This document shows, one piece after another, positions 10,456-21,100 of a stretch of DNA of 64,000 nt. The stretch comes from Anastrepha obliqua (lineage: Eukaryota; Arthropoda; Insecta; Diptera; Tephritidae), in NCBI RefSeq assembly GCF_027943255.1, contig NC_072895.1, forward strand, positions 21,302,001 to 21,366,000, given 5' to 3'. Position 1 is the stretch's first letter; each line of letters opens with the position of its first letter. A model generated the notes under the pieces. That model was not told where the DNA came from and made no database searches. It worked only from the letters and a program-made list of their open reading frames with translations. Both the position numbers and the translations under genes were made by a program.

Positions 10456-12842
10456 TAATGGTTGGTTGGTTGGTTAGAGTGGTGATTCATCCAGAATCCA
10501 AATAGCGCTTCCGCACCATTTTGTTGCCACATCCTCGTTACCAACTTGTTTAACAGTTACTTACAGCAAGACTATGTCCAATCTGTGCGGTTTAGGAACC
10601 TTATTAGGCTGTTGACGTCTATGCCAGATAGTTGTTCGAGACTCTCGAAAAGCGGTTTGCCCAGGGTTAGCATTCTGTGCTTCCATAGGGCAGGGCATTC
10701 ACAGAGGAAATGGAAGATTGTTTCCTTTTTCTGCGGTTGTTTACAACTATGACAGTATGTGTTGTGAGGGATGCCCATTTTGGCGGCTTGTTCTCCGATA
10801 GACCAGAAGCCTGTTATGACTGCCGTTAGTCTACAAGCGTACCGTCGTTTCATGTTTATCAATGTCGACGATTGCTTGAGGTTGTAGGTGGGCCATAACG
10901 CCCTGCTGGTTTTGCATTTCGTCTGGTCTCTCCATCTACAATCTGCGATTCGAAGGTATTTTAGGGAAATTGCATTCTTGACTGCACCTATTGGTGTGAG
11001 TACCGATTCTGCAGAAACGTTGTTCATGGCAGATCCCCTTCTTGCCAGTTCATCGGCTTTTTCGTTACCTTCTATGTTCCGGTGTCCCGGGACCCAAATT
11101 AAGGTTACTTTAGGGTTTTGGTTACCGTCGAGACAATGTAGTCAGTCTTCACCGAGATTAACTGAACTTGTCGCAACAATAGACTAGCGTGACCATAAGT
11201 TTTTTCTTTCCAGCGACCCGCTTCATTTAACTTAAATGCACTCATGGTTGCCGTCTTCTTTATATGTAGGTCTATTGGAATAACGTGTGTCAGTGCATTG
11301 AGAGCCTCTCTACGACAAGATCTTATTGCACCGACCATTATTGCACAGGCTGATCTTTGTATTCTGCCGAGTAATTTGGTATTGTACTCTCTCCCTAGAG
11401 CTTTCCACCAAACTACCGAGCCATACGATAGAATAGATCGTATAACCGCTTTATACAGCCATAATGTATGCTTAGGTTGAAGACCTCATCTTCTTCCAAG
11501 CATACGTTTACAGGCATATAAATCAATTTCTGTTTTCCTTACCCGTTCTTCGATATTTAATTTCCAGCTAAGCTTGGAATCCAGAATTACCCCTAAGTAC
11601 TTTGCACTGGGTGAAAGTGAAAGAGTTTGTCCGTTGATATTTGGTAGGGTAAAAGTTGGTATTTTGTATCTGGTGGTAAAAAGCATAAGTTCTGTTCTAC
11701 GCGGGTTTAAACTTAAGGGGGGAAGCTGGTCTAGAATTTTGAAAAAATCGAAAAATTTTTTTTTGTCTTAAAAGGTGCTTTAGGGTCTTAGAAATAATAT
11801 ACCAAATGAGGGATGCCAGCAAAAATGTCTAAATGCCCAAATTTTTCATTCGACGGCAGTGCTTCGCAGGTATGCCCCGAACGCTACTTACAACTTTAAA
11901 CGCGTTTTTCTCGAAATCACTTTTTTTAAACTGGCCGAAGACATAACTCGAACAAATCTTTACCGATTCTTACGAAATTTTGACAATACATTCGAAATAC
12001 CTTTCTCCGGAGACGTACGTAGGATTTTTTATTTATATTACATAGTTTTTTTTTTTAATCAACAATTTTATGTCGTTCTTTATAGTGAAAATTGTAACTT
12101 TTTGTTCAAACGTGCACCATTTCGCGAAAAAACAAAATATCGAAAAAATCCTACGTATGTACGTCTCTTTCTGTTGTTATATAGAAACTAAAAAAATTTT
12201 ATTTTTTGATCCAGGACAAAAATTAAGGAGTTTACGTCTTCGGCAATGGACCCACTAGAAAAAAGGCGCCTTAGGAGAACTGCTGGACAGCGGCCATTTT
12301 GAAATTAATTCAGACGAAAAATTTTGTATTTGTACCATGAAAGCTATATTATTAAACCTATTTCACAGATTTTCGATTGATTCCTTTGTTGAGTCAAAAT
12401 AAATTCATAAAATATGCCCATTTTTTGCGCTCTAGACCAGCTTCCCCCCTTAAGCCACATCCTGTGGCCCAAGAGTTAAGCTCGCCTTTGGATAATCCCA
12501 CTGATCGTGTTGGGACACAGTCCTGACACCATTAGCACCACATCATCAGCGTACGCCACCACTTTTGCCCCACCTCTATTAAGTTTTATCAAGATTTTGC
12601 TGATCATACATAGCCAAAGAAGTGGAGATAATACTCCCCCCCCTGTGGAGTGCCCCTGTGGACCTTCTTAGTTATGTTGATATTACCCATATTAGCTTTG
12701 ATGATCCTGGTTTCTAGCATAGAGATGACCCAGTTACTAATGCAACTGTCCACCTCTAGGTCTATCAACGCCCGTTGGATGGCATCTGTACTAACATTGT
12801 TGTATTACCTTTCCAATTATAATTCTGCATCTCTTAAATAAC
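10456..12842 (-). mobile_element. RNase H-bearing LINE (R1/LOA/I-like), interrupted copy
   Basis: On the minus strand, in 5'-3' order, are: RT blocks near 12790-12640 (DLEVDSCISNWVISMLETR, then NINITKKVHRGTPQGG); the catalytic motif VVAYADDVVLMVSG near 12550; NPRRTELMLFTTRYKIPTF at 11705-11640; AKYLGVILDSKLSWKLN near 11600; and a Cys-His tail YCHSCKQPQKKETIFHFLCECP at about 10760-10700. The 3' end near 10460 has a short (AACC)n tail. Frameshifts and stops are frequent. A TTAA-flanked element at 11717-12449 sits inside, and removing it rejoins the frame cleanly. Confidence 0.85.
11717..12449. mobile_element. TTAA-flanked non-autonomous element (G-run TIR), 733 bp
   Basis: TTAA at 11713-11716 and 12450-12453 flanks the element. 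Both ends begin with the same 19-bp inverted repeat GGGGGGAAGCTGGTCTAGA, followed on the left by ATTTTGAAAAAATCGA. There is no long frame. Deleting it with one TTAA restores the LINE reading CGLNPRRTELM. TTAA duplication is the hallmark of piggyBac-type insertion, so I call it a piggyBac-like MITE by inference. Confidence 0.85.
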
Positions 12843-13619
12843 ACCCTTTATGTACATATTTACCTACACATTTATTTCACATGCCCTAACATCTGACACC
12901 GACACTGTGGCAAAGGCGGGCGCATCTTCAGCTGTGTTGAAGAAAGTAAATCGAATATGTAGCAGATGCTAGACAAAATCCAAGATTTGGCAACAACTGG
13001 TGGCAAATGCTGTTTCTTTCACTTATGGGGCTGTTTATGGATGCATCAAATCCAAATGCAACAAAGCTCAGAAACTGAACAAAAAATATAATTCATGCAT
13101 TATTTGTGCATTTATTATAAACAGATATGCGGATATGTATACACTTACGGTATTGTGCAGCACATATTGGCCAACAACAAATGGTGATTTATGCACCAAG
13201 TGTCCAGACCAGTTAAATGTTGCAGCCTCTGACATGCCATTTGCATTCGCTACTTTCGGTTTGCACATCTTTGGCCAAATTGGCCAGAGAAGGTGGAATT
13301 TACATAACTTAACATATCCTTTAGGGCTTTTCTATGCTTATCTTCATTTCAATGTGATTTCTGTTTTATGTTTATTTCTTTGCCATATTTTCTTGCTTTA
13401 CGATACTCATAGTGAATACGTTAAAATTAAACCTTTATAGTGGCAACTAAAAAGTATCGAATACGCATTAGAGCTTCTTGCTTTGCGATAATAAATAATT
13501 GCACATAAGCGCATAATGTCCGAAAAACGGTAAAAGTTGTTCAGAAAAAATTGTATAAGCCCGTGAAACTATAGATTTTATATAATAATAATTCTGCATA
13601 GTTAGTTTTTTAATAATTA
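12843..13619. other. No gene recognised
   Basis: A 146-codon open frame at 13000-13440 on the plus strand is compositionally plausible, but it shows no domain, splice context or familiar motif, so I do not call it a gene. Confidence 0.45.
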
Positions 13620-14160
13620 AGGGCAGTTGGCCTTCTACTCCTGCAAATCTATGTTCGGTAAAAAATGGGGACTCATTCGGCTCGACGCAGTGGTTTTGCC
13701 AATTTTGCCTGGTTTGGGGGGAAGCTCTTCAGAAGGACTATAATATCACTAAACTGCAGAGTGTGTAAAGGACTGCATGTATTGGCATCACCGGTGCATG
13801 TAAAATTTGCCCTAGTGCTGTCCTGAATGTCCTTTTGCACTTACTTCCCATCGACTTATACGTTATTTCCATCGGAGCTCAAAGTGCAATCAGGTTAAAG
13901 GATGTTGGCCTCTCGAGGCGACCTCTCAATGGACATATTAGCTTTTTCGGGCAGTTTACACCGTATTTCCCCGAACTTCGAACAGATCTCGCTATCCGCA
14001 AACTGGAGTTTAAGGGTCGTGCTAGGGCAATCTTTCCAAATGGGTAGGATTGGTTCGAGGGGAAAATGTGCATCGAAGCTTACACTGACGATTCCAAGTT
14101 GGAACCGGGAGTCGGAGCAGGGGTTTTCTCTAAACTCTGTTTCTTTCTGGTTATAATTAC
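13620..14160 (+). mobile_element. RNase H-bearing LINE fragment
   Basis: The plus strand reads LQSVQRTACIGITGACK, then VLLHLLPIDLYVISIGAQSA-RLKDVG, and, after a stop, CIEAYTDDSKLEPGVGAGVFSK, the start of an RNase H domain (YTD-SK with the first catalytic Asp). The copy is truncated on both sides. Confidence 0.75.
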
Positions 14161-14284
14161 GATGTCATAGACACAAATTTGTGTAGATTTGCAAAAGACT
14201 GTGCCTCCGGGGTCTATATTAGCTATAACAGCTATAACAGCGTGTAGTACCAGCTTGAAAAGCAGTGATAAAAGCGCTTCTCCC

Positions 14285-14665
14285 TGGTTTACATTTGCGA
14301 TGGTTGATGGCGTTCTCTTGGATTCTCACTTTTGCTCAAGTGTTTGTTAAAGTTATGCCAATCAGGCGAACTACTTTGCAAGGTGTGCCTAACATCTTTT
14401 AATGATGTTCAATATGATTTCAACTAAGTTTGTCCAACGCTTGTTTGAAGTCTCTAAAACGACAACAAAGCATAATTTTGTATTCGTGACATTTTTCAAA
14501 TACCCGGTCAATGGTTGATCGCTCCGCCTTGAAGTCGCATTGATAGTCGCCGATAATTTTTCAGCATATTCATTTAGCTTAGTGTAGAGACTATTGCAAA
14601 ATACTTTGTAGCAAGTAATCAGCAGCCTCTATAGTTTTCGTACTTAGTTTTATCACATTTTTTAT
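14285..14665 (-). mobile_element. LINE reverse-transcriptase finger fragment
   Basis: With frameshifts the minus strand encodes IIGDYQCDFKAERSTIDRVF followed by EKCHEYKIMLCCRFRDFKQALD, the RT finger block that precedes the first catalytic Asp. It lies head-to-head between two plus-strand LINE pieces. Confidence 0.6.
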
Positions 14666-14689
14666 GTATTTGATATGGGTATGATTGAC

Positions 14690-16230
14690 ACTTGGTGCTG
14701 TACGAATGGGCTATCGGCAAATCCCACCAAGACTGGCGTTGTCCTCTTCACCAGAAGGAGGAAGCTTGTTGGACTCTGCATAAGCGAAAAGGAGTCACAA
14801 TCCATCTAGCCAAAGAAATTAAATATCTTGGAGTAATCCTCGATTGTAAACTCCTATGGAAATCACACGTTGAAACAAAGATATCCAAAGGACTGACAGT
14901 CTCCTGCCATTAAGTAAGTGTTTTTGGGAGCACGTGGAGTCTTTCTCCTAGCAAGGTCCTACACGGCTATGATAAGACCTATTACCACCTAGGCATCAGT
15001 GGTCTGGATGAGTAGACTCTCTCTCGTGGGAGTCAGGAGGACTAGTCTACAACCCACTGTGAGCATCTGTCGCGTCGGAGCTTTTCCGACTACTTCAGGC
15101 CCGGCTTTAGATGCTTTGATTAGTCTACCACCATTTGATGCTTTCATCCAAGGAGAGGCCTTGAAGGGCATCTGCAGGCTGAAACACAACGGGAATTGGT
15201 ACGGCTCCTGTCCGGCGCTGGACAACAGAGTAGGCATGGAGTTCGATCCAACGATCCTCGCCATGCCCCTTGACTCCATGTCATCCAGAGTCGTGCTTGA
15301 TACGAGTTACTGTGTGGTGCTACCAGAGGCTCAACTGTGGTCAAACTCAGAAAATGAGCCCGGCAGACACTGTTTTCGCATTTTCACGGATGGCTCCAGG
15401 ATCGAGCACGGCTCCGGCTCTGGGGTCTACGTGGAATCCAGCGGGGAAAAACTGCAATTTGCCTTGGAACGTGTGTTTCAAGCGGAGGTGGCTGCTGTTC
15501 AAGCAGCGATGAACTTTGTTGTGGAAAACCGATGGAGAGACAGATCTATATGTGTCTGCAGCGACAGCCAAGCTGAGCTCATAGCCTTAGACAGCCCCCT
15601 AACCATATTAGGGGTAATCGAGTCCTGTAAATCCAGGCTGAACTATGCCGGTAAACATAAAAGCCTGATGCTAACATGGGTCCCGGTACACGTGGGTATC
15701 GTGGGTAACAAGACCTCTGACTCCTTCGCTAAGATGGGCTCTGAGGCTAACTTCTTTGACCCAGAGCCCGTTTTGCCAATCCCTTCTGCGGCCATCAAAG
15801 CCACGGTTAGCAAATGGGTTACTGCAAGCCACAAACGAGCTTGGCAGGCTGAGAGAGGCTGCATATGGACTAAACTGATGTTACCTGTCATGTCCAATCG
15901 ACTGTCGCAAACCCTCCTGTCATTAAGCAGAAGGGACTGTAAGCAGCTGGTTGGACTGATGACGGGTCACTTTCTGTGGGCGAAGACATGGAAAGGGTGG
16001 GCATCTCAGACAGTGTACTCTGCCAAGCATGTGGATAGGAGGACGAGACGGCGGATCACTTCTGTGCGTTTGTCCGGCCTTCGCTAGAGTCAGGTTTTGG
16101 CACTGATGTGTTAGGAAGCCACCTCCTTGGCTCCTTGAATTTTTGGAGATTAGGAGATTTAAAATGAAAAAGGGAACCTGAGTGCAGTACAATAGACTTA
16201 ATTGTGTCTGAGTGCTGTACTTGCTGGTCT
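14690..16230 (+). mobile_element. RNase H-bearing LINE, 3' half (copy 1)
   Basis: The 3' half of an R1/LOA/I-type LINE. IKYLGVILDCKLLWKSHVE (RT thumb start) lies near 14820. The RNase H frame follows from 14999, then a Cys-rich tail and a 3' untranslated segment to about 16230. A related, more decayed copy lies at 54500-55590, with blocks such as LDSMSSRVVL and LPEAQLWSNSENE shared. Confidence 0.85.
14999..16087 (+). CDS. LINE ORF2 C-terminal part with RNase H domain (362 codons)
   Basis: An uninterrupted frame encoding the region after the RT domain. It contains an RNase H fold: FTDGSRIEHGSGSGVY (first Asp) at about residues 129-144, QAEVAAVQAA (Glu), ICVCSDSQAELIAL (second Asp) and WVPVHVGIVGNKTSDSFAK (last Asp). 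RNase H would remove the RNA template strand during target-primed reverse transcription. The Met at 14999 is arbitrary; the true protein would begin far upstream in a full element. The C-terminal Cys-rich tail is frameshifted. This is a transposon remnant, not a host gene. Confidence 0.75.
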   Translation: MVWMSRLSLVGVRRTSLQPTVSICRVGAFPTTSGPALDALISLPPFDAFIQGEALKGICRLKHNGNWYGSCPALDNRVGMEFDPTILAMPLDSMSSRVVLDTSYCVVLPEAQLWSNSENEPGRHCFRIFTDGSRIEHGSGSGVYVESSGEKLQFALERVFQAEVAAVQAAMNFVVENRWRDRSICVCSDSQAELIALDSPLTILGVIESCKSRLNYAGKHKSLMLTWVPVHVGIVGNKTSDSFAKMGSEANFFDPEPVLPIPSAAIKATVSKWVTASHKRAWQAERGCIWTKLMLPVMSNRLSQTLLSLSRRDCKQLVGLMTGHFLWAKTWKGWASQTVYSAKHVDRRTRRRITSVRLSGLR

Positions 16231-16906
16231 GTTCCGACAAAAAAATATATATTGGTACAAGAATATTTTCTTCCCATCTGTAGGCAGTTTTTCTTGTAAC
16301 CATATTCGTAATACCAATTGATGTATACATACATTTATAGAGCTACAGTTATTGCATAAGCAGGTTAAAAATGGCAGGCATGGGCTTAGCGAAATAAAAA
16401 ATAAGCGAATAGCGCAACTTGCCTGAACAGATATGAAGTAAGTTATTTAGTTTGAATGAGACATTAAAATGAAATTAAATAGTATTATAAAATATTGTAT
16501 TTGAGTGCATCCACATAAAAAGTACAATATTTTTGGTTGAATTTACTTTCACCCCATAAACAAAATTTCTCTCTCCATCAGCCACTCAACGTGCGTTTTG
16601 TCACTTCGTTTCGATGGCTAGCACTTAACCCAATTTTTATACTTTTTTACTATTTCTCTCCACCCTCTTCGAGCGTTTCATCATTGACTCTCGAAGCTAA
16701 TCGTTGGTACTTCTATTAATTGCACTTTTGCTGTACATTTTAACTCGAGTGCCTGCTGCGAGCAATACAATGTTTTTCTATAGCAATACACTTATTTTCT
16801 CTTTTTTTTCTCTTTTTTATTAGCTCATTACATAAGCGAGAATTTTTTTTGCTTGATGCGATGCTTTTAATTAATTATTCTTTCATTCTGTTCAATTACT
16901 TGACAG
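16231..16906. other. Upstream flank of hig exon, likely intron
   Basis: No frame is supported. The last 60 bp look like a 3' splice region: a possible branch word TTAATTAAT, a pyrimidine-rich run and CAG at 16904-16906. The in-frame stretch before it could encode [20 protein letters not shown], which is hydrophobic, so an alternative start at 16849 or 16861 cannot be ruled out. Confidence 0.55.
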
Positions 16907-18121
16907 ATGCTTCACCTGGCTGCAAGGCGCCTGACATTCGCTTCACTGTCATACGACCGGAAACCACCACTGAGCAGCCGTATGCAAAATTCGAGACAAC
17001 TCAGATATATTTGCCCGAGGACTTTACCACGTCCGATGCAGAGTTTGTTGAAAGGATTAACATAGATCTGACCGCCCGTCAGCCTGGCGTCAACGACAAT
17101 AAGATGAGCGCTATCGTTAATCCCTACCAAGTCGATCTGGATGACCAGCACGGCCTGGCAGGGGTGCACGGTGCTGACGACACACTCGCCGCCATCGACG
17201 ACGAGGAGGACGAGGCGGCCGACTCCGAAGATGGTACACGCAAACGCAACCAGAACCGCAAACTGAATAAGAAACGTCGTTCCGGCACAGGACGTCGTCG
17301 CCGTATTGAAAATGATAATGGACAAACACGCGGCCGTGGCAGCCGTTACAAGCGCCAGGTGATCCATCACGATCCGGACGCATCATCAGACACCGACAAG
17401 TGGGGAGGCAGTAAGTTAGCCGCCGAGGGTGATGTTTACTATGTACACATCGATGACATACTCGAATCGGGTACACCCAATGCTGAGCTCCGATTAAAAC
17501 TGCATAAGTTGAAGCGCAAAAATAAAGCCAAGAATTCCACTTGTACCGACAATGGCAGCAAGGAGCAGTGCAAACAGGAATTGGCGAAGAAGAAGAAGAA
17601 AAAAGCAAACGTCGCAGATGTAACTAAACAGATTGGGGAGGAGAAGCAGGCGCGAAACAAAGAATCGAACGTAAAACAACATCATCGAAGACGCGGCGAC
17701 AGTCATGAGGACAAGCGTGGTGAGCAGCGTATGCTGAAGGAAAATGCAAATCTCAATCTAAATTCACGATATCGACGCGCTACCATCGGTGAATCGAAGC
17801 TAATGGCCGATATGGCTGCGAGGGGTTCAGGCAACTACAATGATTTGGAAGCAAATGTGAATGCGGCGGAGAATAGCGACTTGGAAGCGACACAAATTGG
17901 GCGCGGCAATAGCAATAACAAAAACATAACCAATAATTACATTAAAATGAGTGATGAGCAGCTGCCGGGCGATGGCGATGTGCCGGCGGTGTATGGCAAT
18001 GAGACGGGCGCAGAGGCGCTGCAGCGCGTCAAACGCAAGTCCGGCAAGACAACCGGCGCATTGAGTCGTCCCAAGGGCGGCGGAGATTCCAGCTCGAAGA
18101 CGACAAGTCGCAAGGATAAGG
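16907..18121 (+). CDS. hig: hig coding exon A (N-terminal charged region)
   Basis: The acceptor is CAG at 16904-16906 and the donor GTGAGT begins at 18122; the exon starts with the last two bases of a codon and ends in phase 1. It opens [19 protein letters not shown] and becomes very rich in Lys, Arg, Asp and Glu. RYKR lies at 17344-17355, RYRR at 17767-17778, RVKR at 18025-18036 and RGD at 17692-17700. No globular domain is evident. Long minus-strand open frames here are shadows of the codon bias. Confidence 0.93.
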
Positions 18122-21100
18122 GTGAGTACAAACATGACGTCGTCTTAAGCGGTTGGGGGTGGAGGCGGTTTGAACAAAGAGAACGATATGCGTCTTGATA
18201 TTGTCCATTGTGAGCCGAATGAATGGCGTCTCTAATCTCTTCTTCATTGTCTCATTATTAGCATATTTTCTTATCATGCCATCCATCACTCATTGCACAC
18301 TTTTTTCTGCTCATTTCTGAAGTGATTGTGGGTTGTTCATTATGTACAATTGTTTGGCAACCGTCAGATAGTGTGGCAACCGCAAATCACTTGGACACAA
18401 ACTTGATCCCTTAATTTTAATGATACCACAAAACAATAGAAAGAAAAGAAAAGAAAGCATAGAGAATCGTAAAGGCAGGGGAGATATTATGTTTACCCAT
18501 GCAAAGTACATTTGTTTTTTCAACTTTTTTCTAGCTTCAGAGTGATTGAGTCGCAACTGAGCGTTTGCTCATTGCTGACATCAGTTTGTTGCCCTATGAT
18601 TTTCCTGCTACTTAAACTTGCATGTCGCACTGCTGCTCATTTGTGTCTTTCTGGTGGAATGAGTGTTAGGGTTAATGATTCATAAGTGGTATAAATATTT
18701 CCTTCCTTATGACTATTCTTACAAAGCTTATCCCACAGTTTATAAGCTCTGCATACAAAAATGTCGATACTGTTTTCGAAACGGTGTTAGAAATCTATTA
18801 TAAAGGATCTTTCAAAAGTGGCGCCAGATGGTGTCTTTAGTGAATAGTTTCGAATAGTAGACGATACTTTTCTTATGTCATCTTTGACATTTGACAGTTG
18901 TGTAATTTTACACGATTAGAACAACGCGTTAAAATGATTGAAACTTCTGAAAATGGTCGACCTTTAAGAAAAATATATCGGTAAATTTGTGATTTTTTTG
19001 GTGGAAATAATATAATAGTCCGAATAAGTCGACAATTACAAAGTTTGTGAAATAATTTCAAACAACTGGTTCTGTTGTGAATAGAAAAAGAACTGGCAGA
19101 CCAAAAACTAGACGTTCTCTTAGCAATATTGCTGCTGTAGCGCAAAGTGTTGCTGAACAACTTTCAACTTCTCGACATTTTCAGCTATTAGGCATTCATG
19201 AATCGACTGTTTGGCGGATTCTACGTGTAGACGTGCTCTTGGTGGGCATTTCAATAATGTAATTTTTCACACATAATTGTTAAGAGCCGCATTTTAAATA
19301 AAAATAGTGAAATCTAAATTTATATAAGCCCTTAAAACAATATCTAGGCGCCCTTTTTTGAAAGACCCTTTACTTCACGACTTCCGTCAAAATATATCAA
19401 ATCAATATTAAGATTTACGTGCCCTGATGTATAAGAAAATATCGGGGTCTTATAAATACAATCAGATTTTAAAAATATTTGTTCTAAAAAATCAACTCAG
19501 ATGTTAGAAGGGTTTTAGCTTTACAGGTTAGTATAAAAATGTTTAAAAATTGTATCAATTGAATCAAAATAATAAGATTTGTATAGCATTTTTTTCATTT
19601 TTGGGAGATAGATTTAAGAAAACTTGAATAACCCACCCAAATCTTGCACATCAATCTTTTTTTTTTTTAAGAATCACTGGAATCATTGGAAAGGGAACTA
19701 AAGAAAGGTAACTAAAAGAAAGGTAAAGTTCGAGTGATCGTCCTGAGATGAATATGCACACATAGTCCGCGTAGGCTAAAATGTGTCCAATTTCCTGCAG
19801 ATCATTAAGAGAGACCACAACAAATCACCAAAGTAGGGGAGAGAGTACACCGCCCTGTGGGTACTGTGGGTTTAAGTAGGGGAGAATGGGGAGTTGTGAG
19901 ACGGGTTTTGTTTTTGGACCTGTATTACTCAAAATCTTAATATTCTGCATATGTGAACGATGGAATCTTTAGTGAATGAATACTGGAAGCTATTGGTAAG
20001 GCCTATTTAACAAAACTACAATTTTCCTTAAAATTAAAATTGTATATAATAATATAAAATATAATACAAAATACAAAAATGTGGGGAGTTGTGAGACACC
20101 ATGGTTTAAATCAATAAAAATGACTTATTTTAGTTGTTAGTTCTTTATTAAGATGAAAAATGATAAAGAAAAGACAATTGTTATAAAAAAGTGTATAAAA
20201 AATGCAATGCCATCAATCTGATGATTCGCATTGAGAACATGTATAATAACCAGTTCGTAAATTGGCACACTTTAGGTGCACAGCTCGAGCGCATACATTG
20301 CAATGAATGGAGTTGTTTCTGCTTAACTTTTTCGGCATTGCACTTTTGCAGATGATGCAAAAATCTTCTTCTTCTTCAAATTCTGATGAACTTGAAATTA
20401 TTGCTGCTGAAAGATGCGTTAAAACGTCGAGAAAAACGGTGTCTTACAACTCCCCAAATGATGAAAAAAACTTACCGAGAAATTCCAAAACACAGTAACT
20501 AGAGAGACGCGTCGAATGCGTGTAAATATGACCAATGCTAGCTGAAAAGTGAGATTGCATCGAGAACACTTGTTGACAATTAAAATCGAATGTAAACAAA
20601 TGAATAATGCCGAAAGGTAACAATGTCTCACAACTCCCTGTGTCTCACAACTCCCCATTTTCCCCTACTAAATAATACATAATTTTGTTAGTTTTAAGCA
20701 TTTTTGCATAATTATTTTGTTACCGTATTCAAAAACGGGATATTAATGTTGTATGCATTTTTGACTATTTTTTGTTTTCTTGTCCTACTTTTTTATGGCA
20801 ATTAAAATACTTTTGAATTGAAATAAATATGGCGAACACCAATCTAAGGAAAAATACTTTTTTTTAATTTTATCTAAGAATAATTCAAATTTAAGACCAT
20901 CTAATAAAAAACCGCAAATTAAAGTTACCCACTGTATGTACAATGTGTGTGTGGATGTGCATATATGATAGTATACGAGTATTCACAAGAAATGCTCGTT
21001 TGAAGTAGAAACACTCTTTTAGAAAATTTAGATACATATTGGCTTTACTTTTCTGTTTCAAAGAAATAATCAATAGCCCAACATCCGCCAAATCTCGCAC

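Noticed and set aside
13000..13440. A 146-codon plus-strand open frame with hydrophobic stretches
   Set aside because: No start context, domain, splice sites or family resemblance; composition alone can open such a frame in AT-rich DNA.
16912..17608. Long minus-strand frames of about 150-160 codons
   Set aside because: They lie opposite hig exon A and arise from its codon bias; no independent protein signal.
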